The notes beneath the pieces were generated by a model. That model did no database searches. It had not been told where the DNA came from and saw only the letters and a program-made list of their open reading frames with translations. Below, piece after piece: positions 1 to 4,809 of a stretch of 6,390 nucleotides of DNA. The translations under genes were made by a program, and so were the position numbers. Position 1 is the stretch's first letter; every line of letters starts with the position of its first letter. Source of the DNA: Cytophagales bacterium (GTDB taxonomy: Bacteria; Bacteroidota; Bacteroidia; Cytophagales; Cyclobacteriaceae); the NCBI GenBank assembly GCA_003454975.1, contig DMST01000256.1, positions 5,068 through 11,457 of the forward strand. Direction: 5' to 3'.

Positions 1-687
1 CCCGGACTGCCCCACAAAAGTCACATCCTCAAACTTGAGTGGCTGCCAGCGGTTGGGGTCCATGTCTTCCGTTACAATCCCGGGGATCTCCGGCGCAAGG
101 GGTTCATTCACCGGCTCGTAGTTCTCGTTCAAATAACCCGGCTCGTTGGCTCCATCCTGTCGGCCGTAGTTGATGTATTGCGCGGCCAGGTAGTTACCCA
201 AGGCCGCTGCATTGCCTGTGGAGTAGTCTCGGCTTTGGAACGTAACATCGTAGCCTTGCGCTAGCATGTAACCGGTCACCCGCTCCAGAATATCATTACG
301 CCGTACCGCCTGGTTGAACCGATGGGAGATTAGCCGGTAACAGGCATAGCTAATGGCTTCGTTCATAGCTGAGTCCGAATCTCCAGTGGGCGTAAATCCA
401 TCAAAGGAGGTCTCAAACCCGTACAGTGTTTTTCCCAGCATATAGGGCTCTTCAGAACCCTCTGGGTGAAAAGCACACCATATGTCATACATCATGGCCG
501 ACATGTGGAAGAGGTTGCGGGCATGCACGGTGGGCCGGGCGTCATCCTCCCGAATGGACTGCAAAAGTTGTTCATTCCATTCCCGGGCAATGGAATATTC
601 TTGTGCCTGAAGACAGAATGGGGCAACCAACACACCTAGAAGAAGGAGGCATATAAGGGTGCTTAGTTTGCGTGGTGAGGGGTGCAT
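1..687 (-). CDS. Vanadium-dependent haloperoxidase-like (DUF6851-type) secreted protein, N-terminal part
   Basis: The reading frame is open from an ATG at 687 to the left edge (229 codons, no stop), so the C-terminal part lies outside. Residues 1-29 form a signal peptide: basic start, long Leu-rich core, end at LQAQ. The mature part carries REWNEQLLQSIR (about 35-46), a block with ARPTVHARNLFHMS and MMYDIW (about 50-70), DYSTGNAAALGNY (about 155-167) and DPNRWQPL (about 213-220). I recognise this pattern from Bacteroidota exported proteins annotated as vanadium-dependent haloperoxidase-like or DUF6851, which resemble acid phosphatase/haloperoxidases and often end in a type IX sorting domain. 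The vanadate-binding residues would lie downstream and cannot be checked, so activity is inference. It is divergent from the gene at 871. No clear Shine-Dalgarno precedes the ATG, as is common in this phylum. Family assignment fairly sure; enzymatic role not. Confidence 0.82.
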   Translation of the reverse strand, partial: MHPSPRKLSTLICLLLLGVLVAPFCLQAQEYSIAREWNEQLLQSIREDDARPTVHARNLFHMSAMMYDIWCAFHPEGSEEPYMLGKTLYGFETSFDGFTPTGDSDSAMNEAISYACYRLISHRFNQAVRRNDILERVTGYMLAQGYDVTFQSRDYSTGNAAALGNYLAAQYINYGRQDGANEPGYLNENYEPVNEPLAPEIPGIVTEDMDPNRWQPLKFEDVTFVGQSG

Positions 688-724
688 AGGGGTAATCGTT
701 ATTCGATAGAAAAAATGATAGGTT

Positions 725-755
725 CAAAAATCATGCTCAGTGATACAATTCACAA
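725..755 (-). promoter_or_regulatory. Candidate Bacteroidota-type promoter for the haloperoxidase-like gene
   Basis: Read on the minus strand, TTG (755-753) is followed after 20 bases by GATTTTTG (732-725). The latter matches the Bacteroidota -7 element TAnnTTTG except for its first base. The element ends 37 bases before the ATG at 687. The spacing fits the known -33/-7 pattern, but in AT-rich DNA such a match can arise by chance. Confidence 0.33.
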
Positions 756-772
756 CTTTTAGACCCACAAAC

Positions 773-789
773 ACCCAAGTGCGTTGGGT
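773..789. repeat. Inverted repeat in the divergent intergenic region
   Basis: ACCCAA (773-778) and TTGGGT (784-789) are perfect 6-bp arms around GTGCG. It lies in the 183-bp gap between the divergent genes at 687 and 871, upstream of the candidate promoter for the minus-strand gene. It could be an operator or a weak hairpin; no regulator can be named. Confidence 0.3.
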
Positions 790-796
790 ATTCTCG

Positions 797-808
797 TTGT
801 CAGGACAA
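797..808. repeat. Short palindrome TTGTC-AG-GACAA
   Basis: This has 5-bp perfect arms with a 2-bp centre, only 7 bp after the previous inverted repeat. The shape would suit a dimeric repressor site for the gene at 871, but the arms are short enough for chance. Confidence 0.22.
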
Positions 809-870
809 TACTTCCATTTTTAGCTGAACTTCCCTTCTTTTACCCTCCCACACCTTGATCACTTTTTAGC

Positions 871-1206
871 ATGAAAGTCACCCTTACCCTACTCCATCTG
901 CGCAAGCCTTGGCACTTTTTTGCCCTTTCTTACCAAGCCCTCCATATCATACAGCAATTGAAGGGCACCCCCGTGAAAGAGACTAAAACCCAAGGCCTGG
1001 GATCTAAGCACTATACTATGTCACTTTGGGAGCAAGAGGAAGACATGAAAACCTTTGCTCGTTCTGGCGCGCACCTGGAAGCGATGAAGGGGGCAAGGAA
1101 AATTGCCAAGGAAATCCGGGTACTGACGTTGGACCAAGATACCCTCCCAGATTGGTACACGGCCAAAAAACTACTGATGGAAAAGGGCAAGGTGTATACT
1201 TACTGA
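871..1206 (+). CDS. Small ABM-like dimeric alpha/beta-barrel protein (monooxygenase-like, function unknown)
   Basis: This is a 111-residue protein with no signal peptide or membrane segment, so cytoplasmic. The core pattern, HYTMSLWEQEEDMKTFARSG (about residues 47-66) followed by AHLEAMKGARKIAKEIR, is what I associate with small Bacteroidota proteins of the antibiotic-biosynthesis-monooxygenase / CrtA-like dimeric alpha+beta barrel superfamily. There a strand ending in W is followed by an FA..GAHLEAM helix. Such proteins can be cofactor-free monooxygenases or ligand-binding proteins; no substrate can be read here. The C-terminal part contains LPDWYTAKKLL. The ATG at 871 is chosen because it opens directly into the first predicted strand (MKVTLTLLHL). 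It appears to be a single-gene unit: the gene to its left is divergent and the next gene on its strand is 343 bp away. Existence confident, superfamily moderately so. Confidence 0.75.
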   Translation: MKVTLTLLHLRKPWHFFALSYQALHIIQQLKGTPVKETKTQGLGSKHYTMSLWEQEEDMKTFARSGAHLEAMKGARKIAKEIRVLTLDQDTLPDWYTAKKLLMEKGKVYTY

Positions 1207-1227
1207 TTTACCTAGGCACAAGGAAGA

Positions 1228-1240
1228 GCCATTGAATGGC
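1228..1240. repeat. Perfect palindrome GCCATT-G-AATGGC
   Basis: Two perfect 6-bp arms flank one central base, 22 bp after the stop codon of the ABM-like gene. No T-run follows on either strand, so it is not a standard intrinsic terminator. The one-base centre fits a protein site better than an RNA hairpin. Function unknown. Confidence 0.35.
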
Positions 1241-1329
1241 AACTTAGCAACAGGGTTTAGAAGAAAGGGTAGGCCCAAAATCCACCCGCTCAGGTTAGGT
1301 TTACCATCAAAATAATGTGAAAAGTCGAG

Positions 1330-1371
1330 CCTATGCGGCCCAGCCTATGCGGCCCAACCTATACGACGCAT
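1330..1371. repeat. 14-bp tandem repeat, two near-identical copies and a decayed third
   Basis: CCTATGCGGCCCAG (1330-1343) and CCTATGCGGCCCAA (1344-1357) differ only at the last base. A third unit, CCTATACGACGCAT (1358-1371), matches at 10 of 14 positions. There are no spacers, so it is not CRISPR. The likely origin is replication slippage; a protein-binding role is possible but unsupported. Confidence 0.6.
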
Positions 1372-1515
1372 TCTGGAGGCACTTACCATCCGTGGTTTCA
1401 AGTGAGCCTGAACGAAACGCAAGTTTTTCTGCAAGGGCCGAAGTGTGCTTTACCAGGCCTATTCCTCCTCAACGGCATCCCAATGGTGAATCCTTAGAGT
1501 ACTGCATCTTTTTCT

Positions 1516-1523
1516 TATCTTGG
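1516..1523 (+). promoter_or_regulatory. Weak -7-like element upstream of the HD hydrolase gene
   Basis: TATCTTGG matches the Bacteroidota -7 element TAnnTTTG at seven of eight positions and lies 26 bases before the ATG at 1550. That is the same distance as the better match in front of the gene at 5951. No clear -33 TTG is seen at the right spacing, so this is tentative. Confidence 0.27.
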
Positions 1524-1549
1524 TTAACACCACCTACCTTATTTTTAGA

Positions 1550-2089
1550 ATGGACAACATCCAAGCACTATATCAGAAAGCCATGAAGTTTGCTGGTGAA
1601 AAACACCGCAACCAAACCGTACCTGGTTCCACCGCTAATTACTTGCTACACCTAAGCAATGTAGCTATGGAAATTCTGGTGATCTATATAGAATCTCCCA
1701 GCTTTGATTTGGCGCTGGCAGTTCAGACGGCCATTTTGCACGACACCCTGGAAGACACGGACGCCACCTATGAAGAGCTGGAAGAACAGTTTGGGATGAA
1801 GGTAGCGGAGGCCGTGCTAGCCCTCACTAAAAACCCTACTCTTGTGGGCAAGCGGCAGAAAATGGAGGACAGCGTAAACCGCATCAATGCGCTAGGCCCA
1901 GAGGTAGGTATGGTGAAACTGGCCGACCGAATTACTAATCTGCAGGCCCCACCCGCCCACTGGTCGCAGGATAAAAGAGGTCGGTACCTGGATGAGGCCG
2001 TTTTTATTTCTGAGCAGCTTACCGGCAAACACGCATATTTGGAAGCGCGCCTGCGCGATAAAATTGAGGGGTACCGGGAATTTGTCTAG
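1550..2089 (+). CDS. Single-domain HD phosphohydrolase, small alarmone hydrolase-like
   Basis: This 179-residue cytoplasmic protein is one HD domain of the RelA/SpoT hydrolase type (HD_4). Visible metal and catalytic positions are H34 (in YLLHLSNVA), H64-D65 and E68-D69 (ILHDTLEDT), and D126 with N130 (KLADRITNL). Length and motif order match small alarmone hydrolases such as MESH1, which remove the 3'-pyrophosphate of (p)ppGpp, with no synthetase or regulatory domain. One difference stands out: from memory, MESH1 has an RRK segment (R24, nucleotide contact) after KHR-x-Q, while here it reads TVPGS (23-27). The substrate may therefore be something else. The ATG at 1550 is preferred to an in-frame TTG at 1520 because the domain begins at once (NIQALYQKAMKFA) and the extra ten residues look non-homologous. 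The AraC gene starts 71 bp downstream, after a hairpin. Fold sure, substrate not. Confidence 0.85.
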   Translation: MDNIQALYQKAMKFAGEKHRNQTVPGSTANYLLHLSNVAMEILVIYIESPSFDLALAVQTAILHDTLEDTDATYEELEEQFGMKVAEAVLALTKNPTLVGKRQKMEDSVNRINALGPEVGMVKLADRITNLQAPPAHWSQDKRGRYLDEAVFISEQLTGKHAYLEARLRDKIEGYREFV

Positions 2090-2122
2090 CCAATAGCAAG
2101 AATGAGCAAGTGAAGGCCAGCG

Positions 2123-2144
2123 GATGCTCCTACCTTGGAGCATC
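2123..2144 (+). repeat. Perfect 8-bp hairpin before the AraC-type gene
   Basis: GATGCTCC (2123-2130) and GGAGCATC (2137-2144) pair perfectly around the 6-nt loop TACCTT. It lies 33 bp after the HD gene stop and 16 bp before the AraC-type ATG. There is no T-tract, so intrinsic termination is unlikely. It could be an operator for the regulator it precedes, an mRNA-processing or stabilising hairpin, or a control element next to the ribosome site. Confidence 0.5.
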
Positions 2145-2148
2145 AATT

Positions 2149-2154
2149 AGGAAG
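2149..2154 (+). promoter_or_regulatory. Possible Shine-Dalgarno site AGGAAG for the AraC-type gene
   Basis: AGGAAG ends six bases before the ATG at 2161, just after the 2123-2144 hairpin. Such sites are often lacking in Bacteroidota, so its use is uncertain, but it supports the 2161 start. Confidence 0.4.
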
Positions 2155-2160
2155 TAACGC

Positions 2161-3015
2161 ATGGCTAGTTCTAATCTAGATCGGATTCAACGGGTGCTGG
2201 ACTACATCCTCACACACTTTCAAGAACCACTACCGCTGGAAGCACTGGCCGAAGTGGGAGCCTTCTCTACTTTCCATTTTCACCGTCTACTACGGAGTTA
2301 CCTGGGCGAGCCCGTGGGCAGCTATGTAAAACGAGTGCGGTTAGAAAAAGCAGCCACCCTGCTTACCTACTCTGACCAGCCAGTGGCTGAGATAGCCTAT
2401 CAGGTAGGCTACGAAACCCCATCGGCCTTCACTACTGCGTTTCATAAGCACTTTGGCACCGCTCCTATTGAGTTTCAGAGGCAAAGAACGAGGCCAGAGG
2501 GGAGGCCTACCTCTTCTCTGCCAGAAGGTATTTCCTTCCAACCAGTACCCGAGTTTATCACGATGCCTACCCTACGATTGGCTTACCTGCAAGTACGGGG
2601 AGCCTACGGAGGGGCCACCATGGGTCAAGCATGGGGCACGCTGCTTGCTACGGCGGCGCAAAATGGCTGGTTATCGGCAGACAGCTTACGCATCGGTATA
2701 CCACACGAAAACCCGGAGCTGTCCGCATCTGACCAGTGGCTCTACCATGCCTGTGTGAGCCTACCCAAGGAAGCGCAACCTACCGCCCCCATTCAGCTGA
2801 AAACACTGGCAGGAGGTCGCTTTGCCCGGTTCCGCTACCAGGGTCCACACCAATACCTGGATAGGGTGTACGATCAGATTTTTAACGATTGGCTACTGCC
2901 CAGTAGCCATCAGCTTCGCGATGCGGAAATTTTTGACATCTACTTCAACACCCCGATGGACGCTGCTCCTGAGGAGTTAATTACGGAAATACACATCCCC
3001 ATTGACCTGGATTGA
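2161..3015 (+). CDS. AraC-family transcriptional regulator with C-terminal GyrI-like ligand-binding domain
   Basis: The protein has 284 residues in two parts. Residues about 5-110 are an AraC/XylS DNA-binding domain with two helix-turn-helix units: LEALAEVGAFSTFHFHRLLR, then VAEIAYQVGYETPSAF leading into FHKHFGTAPIEFQ, a very typical second HTH. Residues about 123-284 are a GyrI-like (SbmC/Rob C-terminal type) domain running from FQPVPEFITMP to the characteristic end FDIYFNTP...TEIHIPI. In this architecture the C-terminal domain usually binds small, often hydrophobic or cationic, molecules and the N-terminal domain controls nearby genes. The natural target is the GyrI-like gene that starts two bases after this stop codon, and perhaps its own promoter. 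A hairpin and a possible ribosome site precede the ATG. Architecture very sure; ligand unknown. Confidence 0.93.
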   Translation: MASSNLDRIQRVLDYILTHFQEPLPLEALAEVGAFSTFHFHRLLRSYLGEPVGSYVKRVRLEKAATLLTYSDQPVAEIAYQVGYETPSAFTTAFHKHFGTAPIEFQRQRTRPEGRPTSSLPEGISFQPVPEFITMPTLRLAYLQVRGAYGGATMGQAWGTLLATAAQNGWLSADSLRIGIPHENPELSASDQWLYHACVSLPKEAQPTAPIQLKTLAGGRFARFRYQGPHQYLDRVYDQIFNDWLLPSSHQLRDAEIFDIYFNTPMDAAPEELITEIHIPIDLD

Positions 3016-3017
3016 TT

Positions 3018-3626
3018 ATGGAAAAGATTGATTTAAAAAAAGAGCTTAAGCACTTGTACAAGCCTTCGGCTAAGAAGGTAGAGTGGGTGGAGGTCCCTGC
3101 CATGAATTTTTTGATGGTGGATGGGATGGGTGAGCCCGAATCTCAAGCCTACCAAGAAGCCCTGGAAAGCCTGTTTCCGATGGCCTATGGCCTCAAGTTT
3201 GCGATCAAGAAGGACCTAGCGGTAGACTATACCGTGATGCCACTGGAAGGGCTGTGGTGGGCCGACGATTACGAGGCCTATACCCAGGAGGGCCGCCGCA
3301 ACGAATGGAAATGGACTATGATGATCATGCAACCCGAATGGGTAACTGCCGACCGGGTAGAAGAGATGCGGGAGCAAGTGCGGAAAAAGAAGAATCCGCC
3401 AGCACTGGATTTGCTGCGATTTGAAACCTACAGCGAAGGCAAGGCTGCCCAGACCATGCACATTGGCCCTTTTTCTGAAGAAGGGCCTACTATCGATCGG
3501 GTACACAAAATGATTGACAGTGAGGGGTTGAGTATGAGTGGCAAGCACCACGAGATCTACCTGTCAGACATTCGCCGGGCTGACCCTGCCAAGTGGAAAA
3601 CCGTGATTCGGCAGCCTGCAGGTTAG
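3018..3626 (+). CDS. Free-standing GyrI-like small-molecule-binding protein
   Basis: This 202-residue soluble protein matches the GyrI-like group seen as COG4832 or 'GyrI-like domain-containing protein'. Visible features are an N-terminal KKELKHLYKPSAKKVEWVEVP, then MNFLMVDGMGEP (about 28-39), AYGLKFAIKK, VMPLEGLWWADD (about 73-84), and the second half with QTMHIGPFSEEGPTIDRV and HHEIYLSDIRRADP. GyrI-fold proteins bind diverse small molecules. As I recall, some stand-alone members hydrolyse cyclopropanoid DNA-alkylating compounds, so a detoxification role is possible but not shown. The ATG at 3018 is preferred; an in-frame TTG at 3012 would overlap the upstream stop and add only two residues. 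The two-base gap to the AraC-GyrI gene implies translational coupling and a shared ligand or pathway. The TAG overlaps the stop of the convergent barrel gene. Confidence 0.88.
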   Translation: MEKIDLKKELKHLYKPSAKKVEWVEVPAMNFLMVDGMGEPESQAYQEALESLFPMAYGLKFAIKKDLAVDYTVMPLEGLWWADDYEAYTQEGRRNEWKWTMMIMQPEWVTADRVEEMREQVRKKKNPPALDLLRFETYSEGKAAQTMHIGPFSEEGPTIDRVHKMIDSEGLSMSGKHHEIYLSDIRRADPAKWKTVIRQPAG

Positions 3627-3634
3627 GCTTTTTT
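3613..3634 (+). terminator. Short intrinsic terminator overlapping the GyrI-like stop codon
   Basis: AGCCT (3613-3617) pairs with AGGCT (3625-3629) around a 7-nt loop, followed at once by T residues to 3634. The stem is only 5 bp, so it is weak, but stem, loop and U-tail are correctly placed for the plus-strand operon. It includes the TAG stop and lies partly in the last codons of the convergent barrel gene, where the T-run is read as Lys-Lys. The minus strand has no matching T-tail. Confidence 0.5.
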
Positions 3635-4294
3635 CAGGGGCAGATGAAATCGTAGAGCAAAATCTACTTGCAGGCCCAGTGGTGTTAAAAACACACCTAG
3701 CCCTCGGAGGTATTCAAATCCCTGATCGATATCTATTGAAGATTGGTTGATCAGGGGAATTGCCAAAGTATTAGTATCAATCACTACCGAGAGATATGGG
3801 AAAATGTCAACGGTAAGGGCCATTCCAGCGGTGAAGGCAAGTAAGGTGCGGTCATAAATAAAAGACGTCCCTTCCAATTCATCATACTGGATACTAGCAA
3901 TGGAATAGTTGGACCGTTGGCTGAGTTCTGTATAGTACATCCCTCCATGAACCCACACCCACACATCTGGGGTGTAGTTTTTAATTGTTTTGTAAGTACG
4001 AAAGCGGGCATGCCAGCTTTCTGTTATCAGTTGGTTATTTCCTACCTGCTGACCTATATTTTGGGTGTAACCACCTTGGACTACCACCGCCCATTGGTTT
4101 TGCCAATCGGCACCCAAACCAAGATGAAAGCTTGGGGAGAAATCCCTATTCCTGATCATAGGAGAGAGCAAGGACTGCCCGCCGCTGGTCTCCACCAGCA
4201 ATCTAGGAGTGCCCCGCGTTGAATCTACCGTGCCCATTTGGGCGTGCAAGCTGCTCATGGAAAAGTACAGCAAGATCAACAGTCCCTTTTTCAT
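3623..4294 (-). CDS. Predicted outer-membrane beta-barrel protein, copy 2 of the duplicated cassette
   Basis: The 223-residue protein starts with a signal peptide (MKKGLLILLYFSMSSLHAQ). The remainder has alternating hydrophobic/polar stretches ending in Tyr, Phe or Gly, as in small outer-membrane barrels, and closes on FALRFHLPLKKA, a plausible last strand. It aligns along its length with the protein at 4810-5490: SGGQ (about 37-40), SPMI then RDFSPSFHLGLG (about 44-61), QGGYT (73-77), a central GG-x-Y-T, the run of short strands AGMALTVDIFPYLSVVID, and RGLGVF. It may belong to the broad porin-like 'OMP beta-barrel' group; no ligand can be inferred. The ATG overlaps the upstream lipoprotein stop (ATGA), so translation is likely coupled. 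The TAA overlaps the stop of the convergent GyrI-like gene. Fold likely, function unknown. Confidence 0.8.
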   Translation of the reverse strand: MKKGLLILLYFSMSSLHAQMGTVDSTRGTPRLLVETSGGQSLLSPMIRNRDFSPSFHLGLGADWQNQWAVVVQGGYTQNIGQQVGNNQLITESWHARFRTYKTIKNYTPDVWVWVHGGMYYTELSQRSNYSIASIQYDELEGTSFIYDRTLLAFTAGMALTVDIFPYLSVVIDTNTLAIPLINQSSIDIDQGFEYLRGLGVFLTPLGLQVDFALRFHLPLKKA

Positions 4295-4755
4295 GGCTGT
4301 AGATATAGAATAATCACCTCCCGATATACCGAATTTTCTTCCAAAGGCACCTCCATTACCTCCTCCGAAAGATTGACGGTTTGGAAGTTACCTACTGCTG
4401 TAATTGACGTCGGGAGCAATCGGACCCCTGTATTACAGAATTCACTTCCGTCCACCACTTCGATGGCATAAGCCAAATCAATCTGACTGCTATCCCCAGC
4501 ACTATACACCGTTAGTTGCACTTCCTCGTAGTGCATCGGCATACTAATCAACTTCAGATCTTCATCAACACTTTGAAGATCGTACGTATACACCGGTTCA
4601 TCTGGTGATACATATACCAATACGGAATCTAAAGAAGTACTCGGATCAGAGGCCCGAAGGGCGATATAGGGTTCCCCTTCATACGGCTGACATAAAATGA
4701 CAGTGCAAGAGCAAAGACTGGATAATAAAAGGACAAATAGCCCAGTACTTTTCAT
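4291..4755 (-). CDS. Predicted lipoprotein, copy 2 of the duplicated cassette
   Basis: This 154-residue protein has a lipoprotein signal: a hydrophobic stretch followed by LCSC, with C17 as the likely lipid-modified residue. The rest is predicted beta-rich, perhaps a beta-sandwich. Shared with the paralogue at 5487-5951 are C22, GEPYI (27-31), LDSV (42-45), DEP-x-YT (52-57), MPMHYEEV (72-79, same position in both), TV (82-83) and C107 before VRL-x-P. Residues C22 and C107 could form a disulfide. No acidic run follows the lipid-modified Cys, so the known Bacteroidota surface-export signal is not evident and a periplasm-facing location is possible. The start at 4755 is preferred to an in-frame ATG at 4791 because it gives a clean signal and exactly the paralogue's length. 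Its stop overlaps the barrel ATG. I do not recognise the family. Confidence 0.82.
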   Translation of the reverse strand: MKSTGLFVLLLSSLCSCTVILCQPYEGEPYIALRASDPSTSLDSVLVYVSPDEPVYTYDLQSVDEDLKLISMPMHYEEVQLTVYSAGDSSQIDLAYAIEVVDGSEFCNTGVRLLPTSITAVGNFQTVNLSEEVMEVPLEENSVYREVIILYLQP

Positions 4756-4768
4756 CAGGGGAATGCTT

Positions 4769-4788
4769 TTGGCAACGTGTTGCACCAA
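4769..4788 (-). repeat. Imperfect hairpin between the two cassettes
   Basis: TTGGCAAC (4769-4776) pairs with GTTGCACCAA (4779-4788) apart from a 2-base bulge, with a 2-base centre. It occupies much of the 54-bp gap between the first barrel stop and the second lipoprotein ATG at 4755. No T-tail follows on the minus strand. It could be a processing or stabilising hairpin setting the relative level of the two cassettes, or a protein site. Confidence 0.33.
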
Positions 4789-4809
4789 CATATTAATTCA
4801 TCGGGTGAT

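Larger units (their letters stand above)
1207..1549. other. 343-bp gap with no convincing gene
   Basis: It holds a 13-bp palindrome (1228-1240), a 14-bp tandem repeat (1330-1371) and a weak promoter candidate (1516-1523). An open frame from a GTG at 1317 crosses it, but that frame runs into the HD gene out of phase, resembles nothing I know, and contains the 14-bp repeat, whose unit is not a multiple of three. I see no RNA gene. Confidence 0.6.

Noticed and set aside
426..656. Plus-strand frame of 76 codons inside the haloperoxidase-like gene
   Set aside because: It is antisense to a well-supported coding frame and has no family resemblance.
1330..1371. Tandem repeat as a possible CRISPR array
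   Set aside because: The units abut with no spacers, are too short, and no cas gene is present.
1520..1549. TTG start giving a 10-residue longer HD protein
   Set aside because: The added residues look unrelated to the domain, and the ATG at 1550 begins where the HD family normally begins.
1317..1586. Open frame of 89 codons from a GTG across the gene-free gap
   Set aside because: It has no recognisable family, contains the 14-bp tandem repeat, and overlaps the well-supported HD gene in another frame.
3012..3017. TTG start for the GyrI-like gene overlapping the AraC stop
   Set aside because: It adds only two residues; the ATG at 3018 is a better start, though the overlap would also be compatible with coupling.
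3615..3622. Palindrome CCTGCAGG as an operator
   Set aside because: It lies within the last codons of the GyrI-like gene and in the loop side of the terminator-like hairpin; an 8-bp palindrome is easily explained by chance.
3917..4471. Plus-strand frames antisense to the second cassette
   Set aside because: The minus-strand proteins have paralogues, signal peptides and conserved motifs; the plus-strand frames have none.
4756..4791. Upstream in-frame ATG at 4791 for the second lipoprotein
   Set aside because: It puts 12 residues before the signal peptide and breaks the exact length match with the paralogue.
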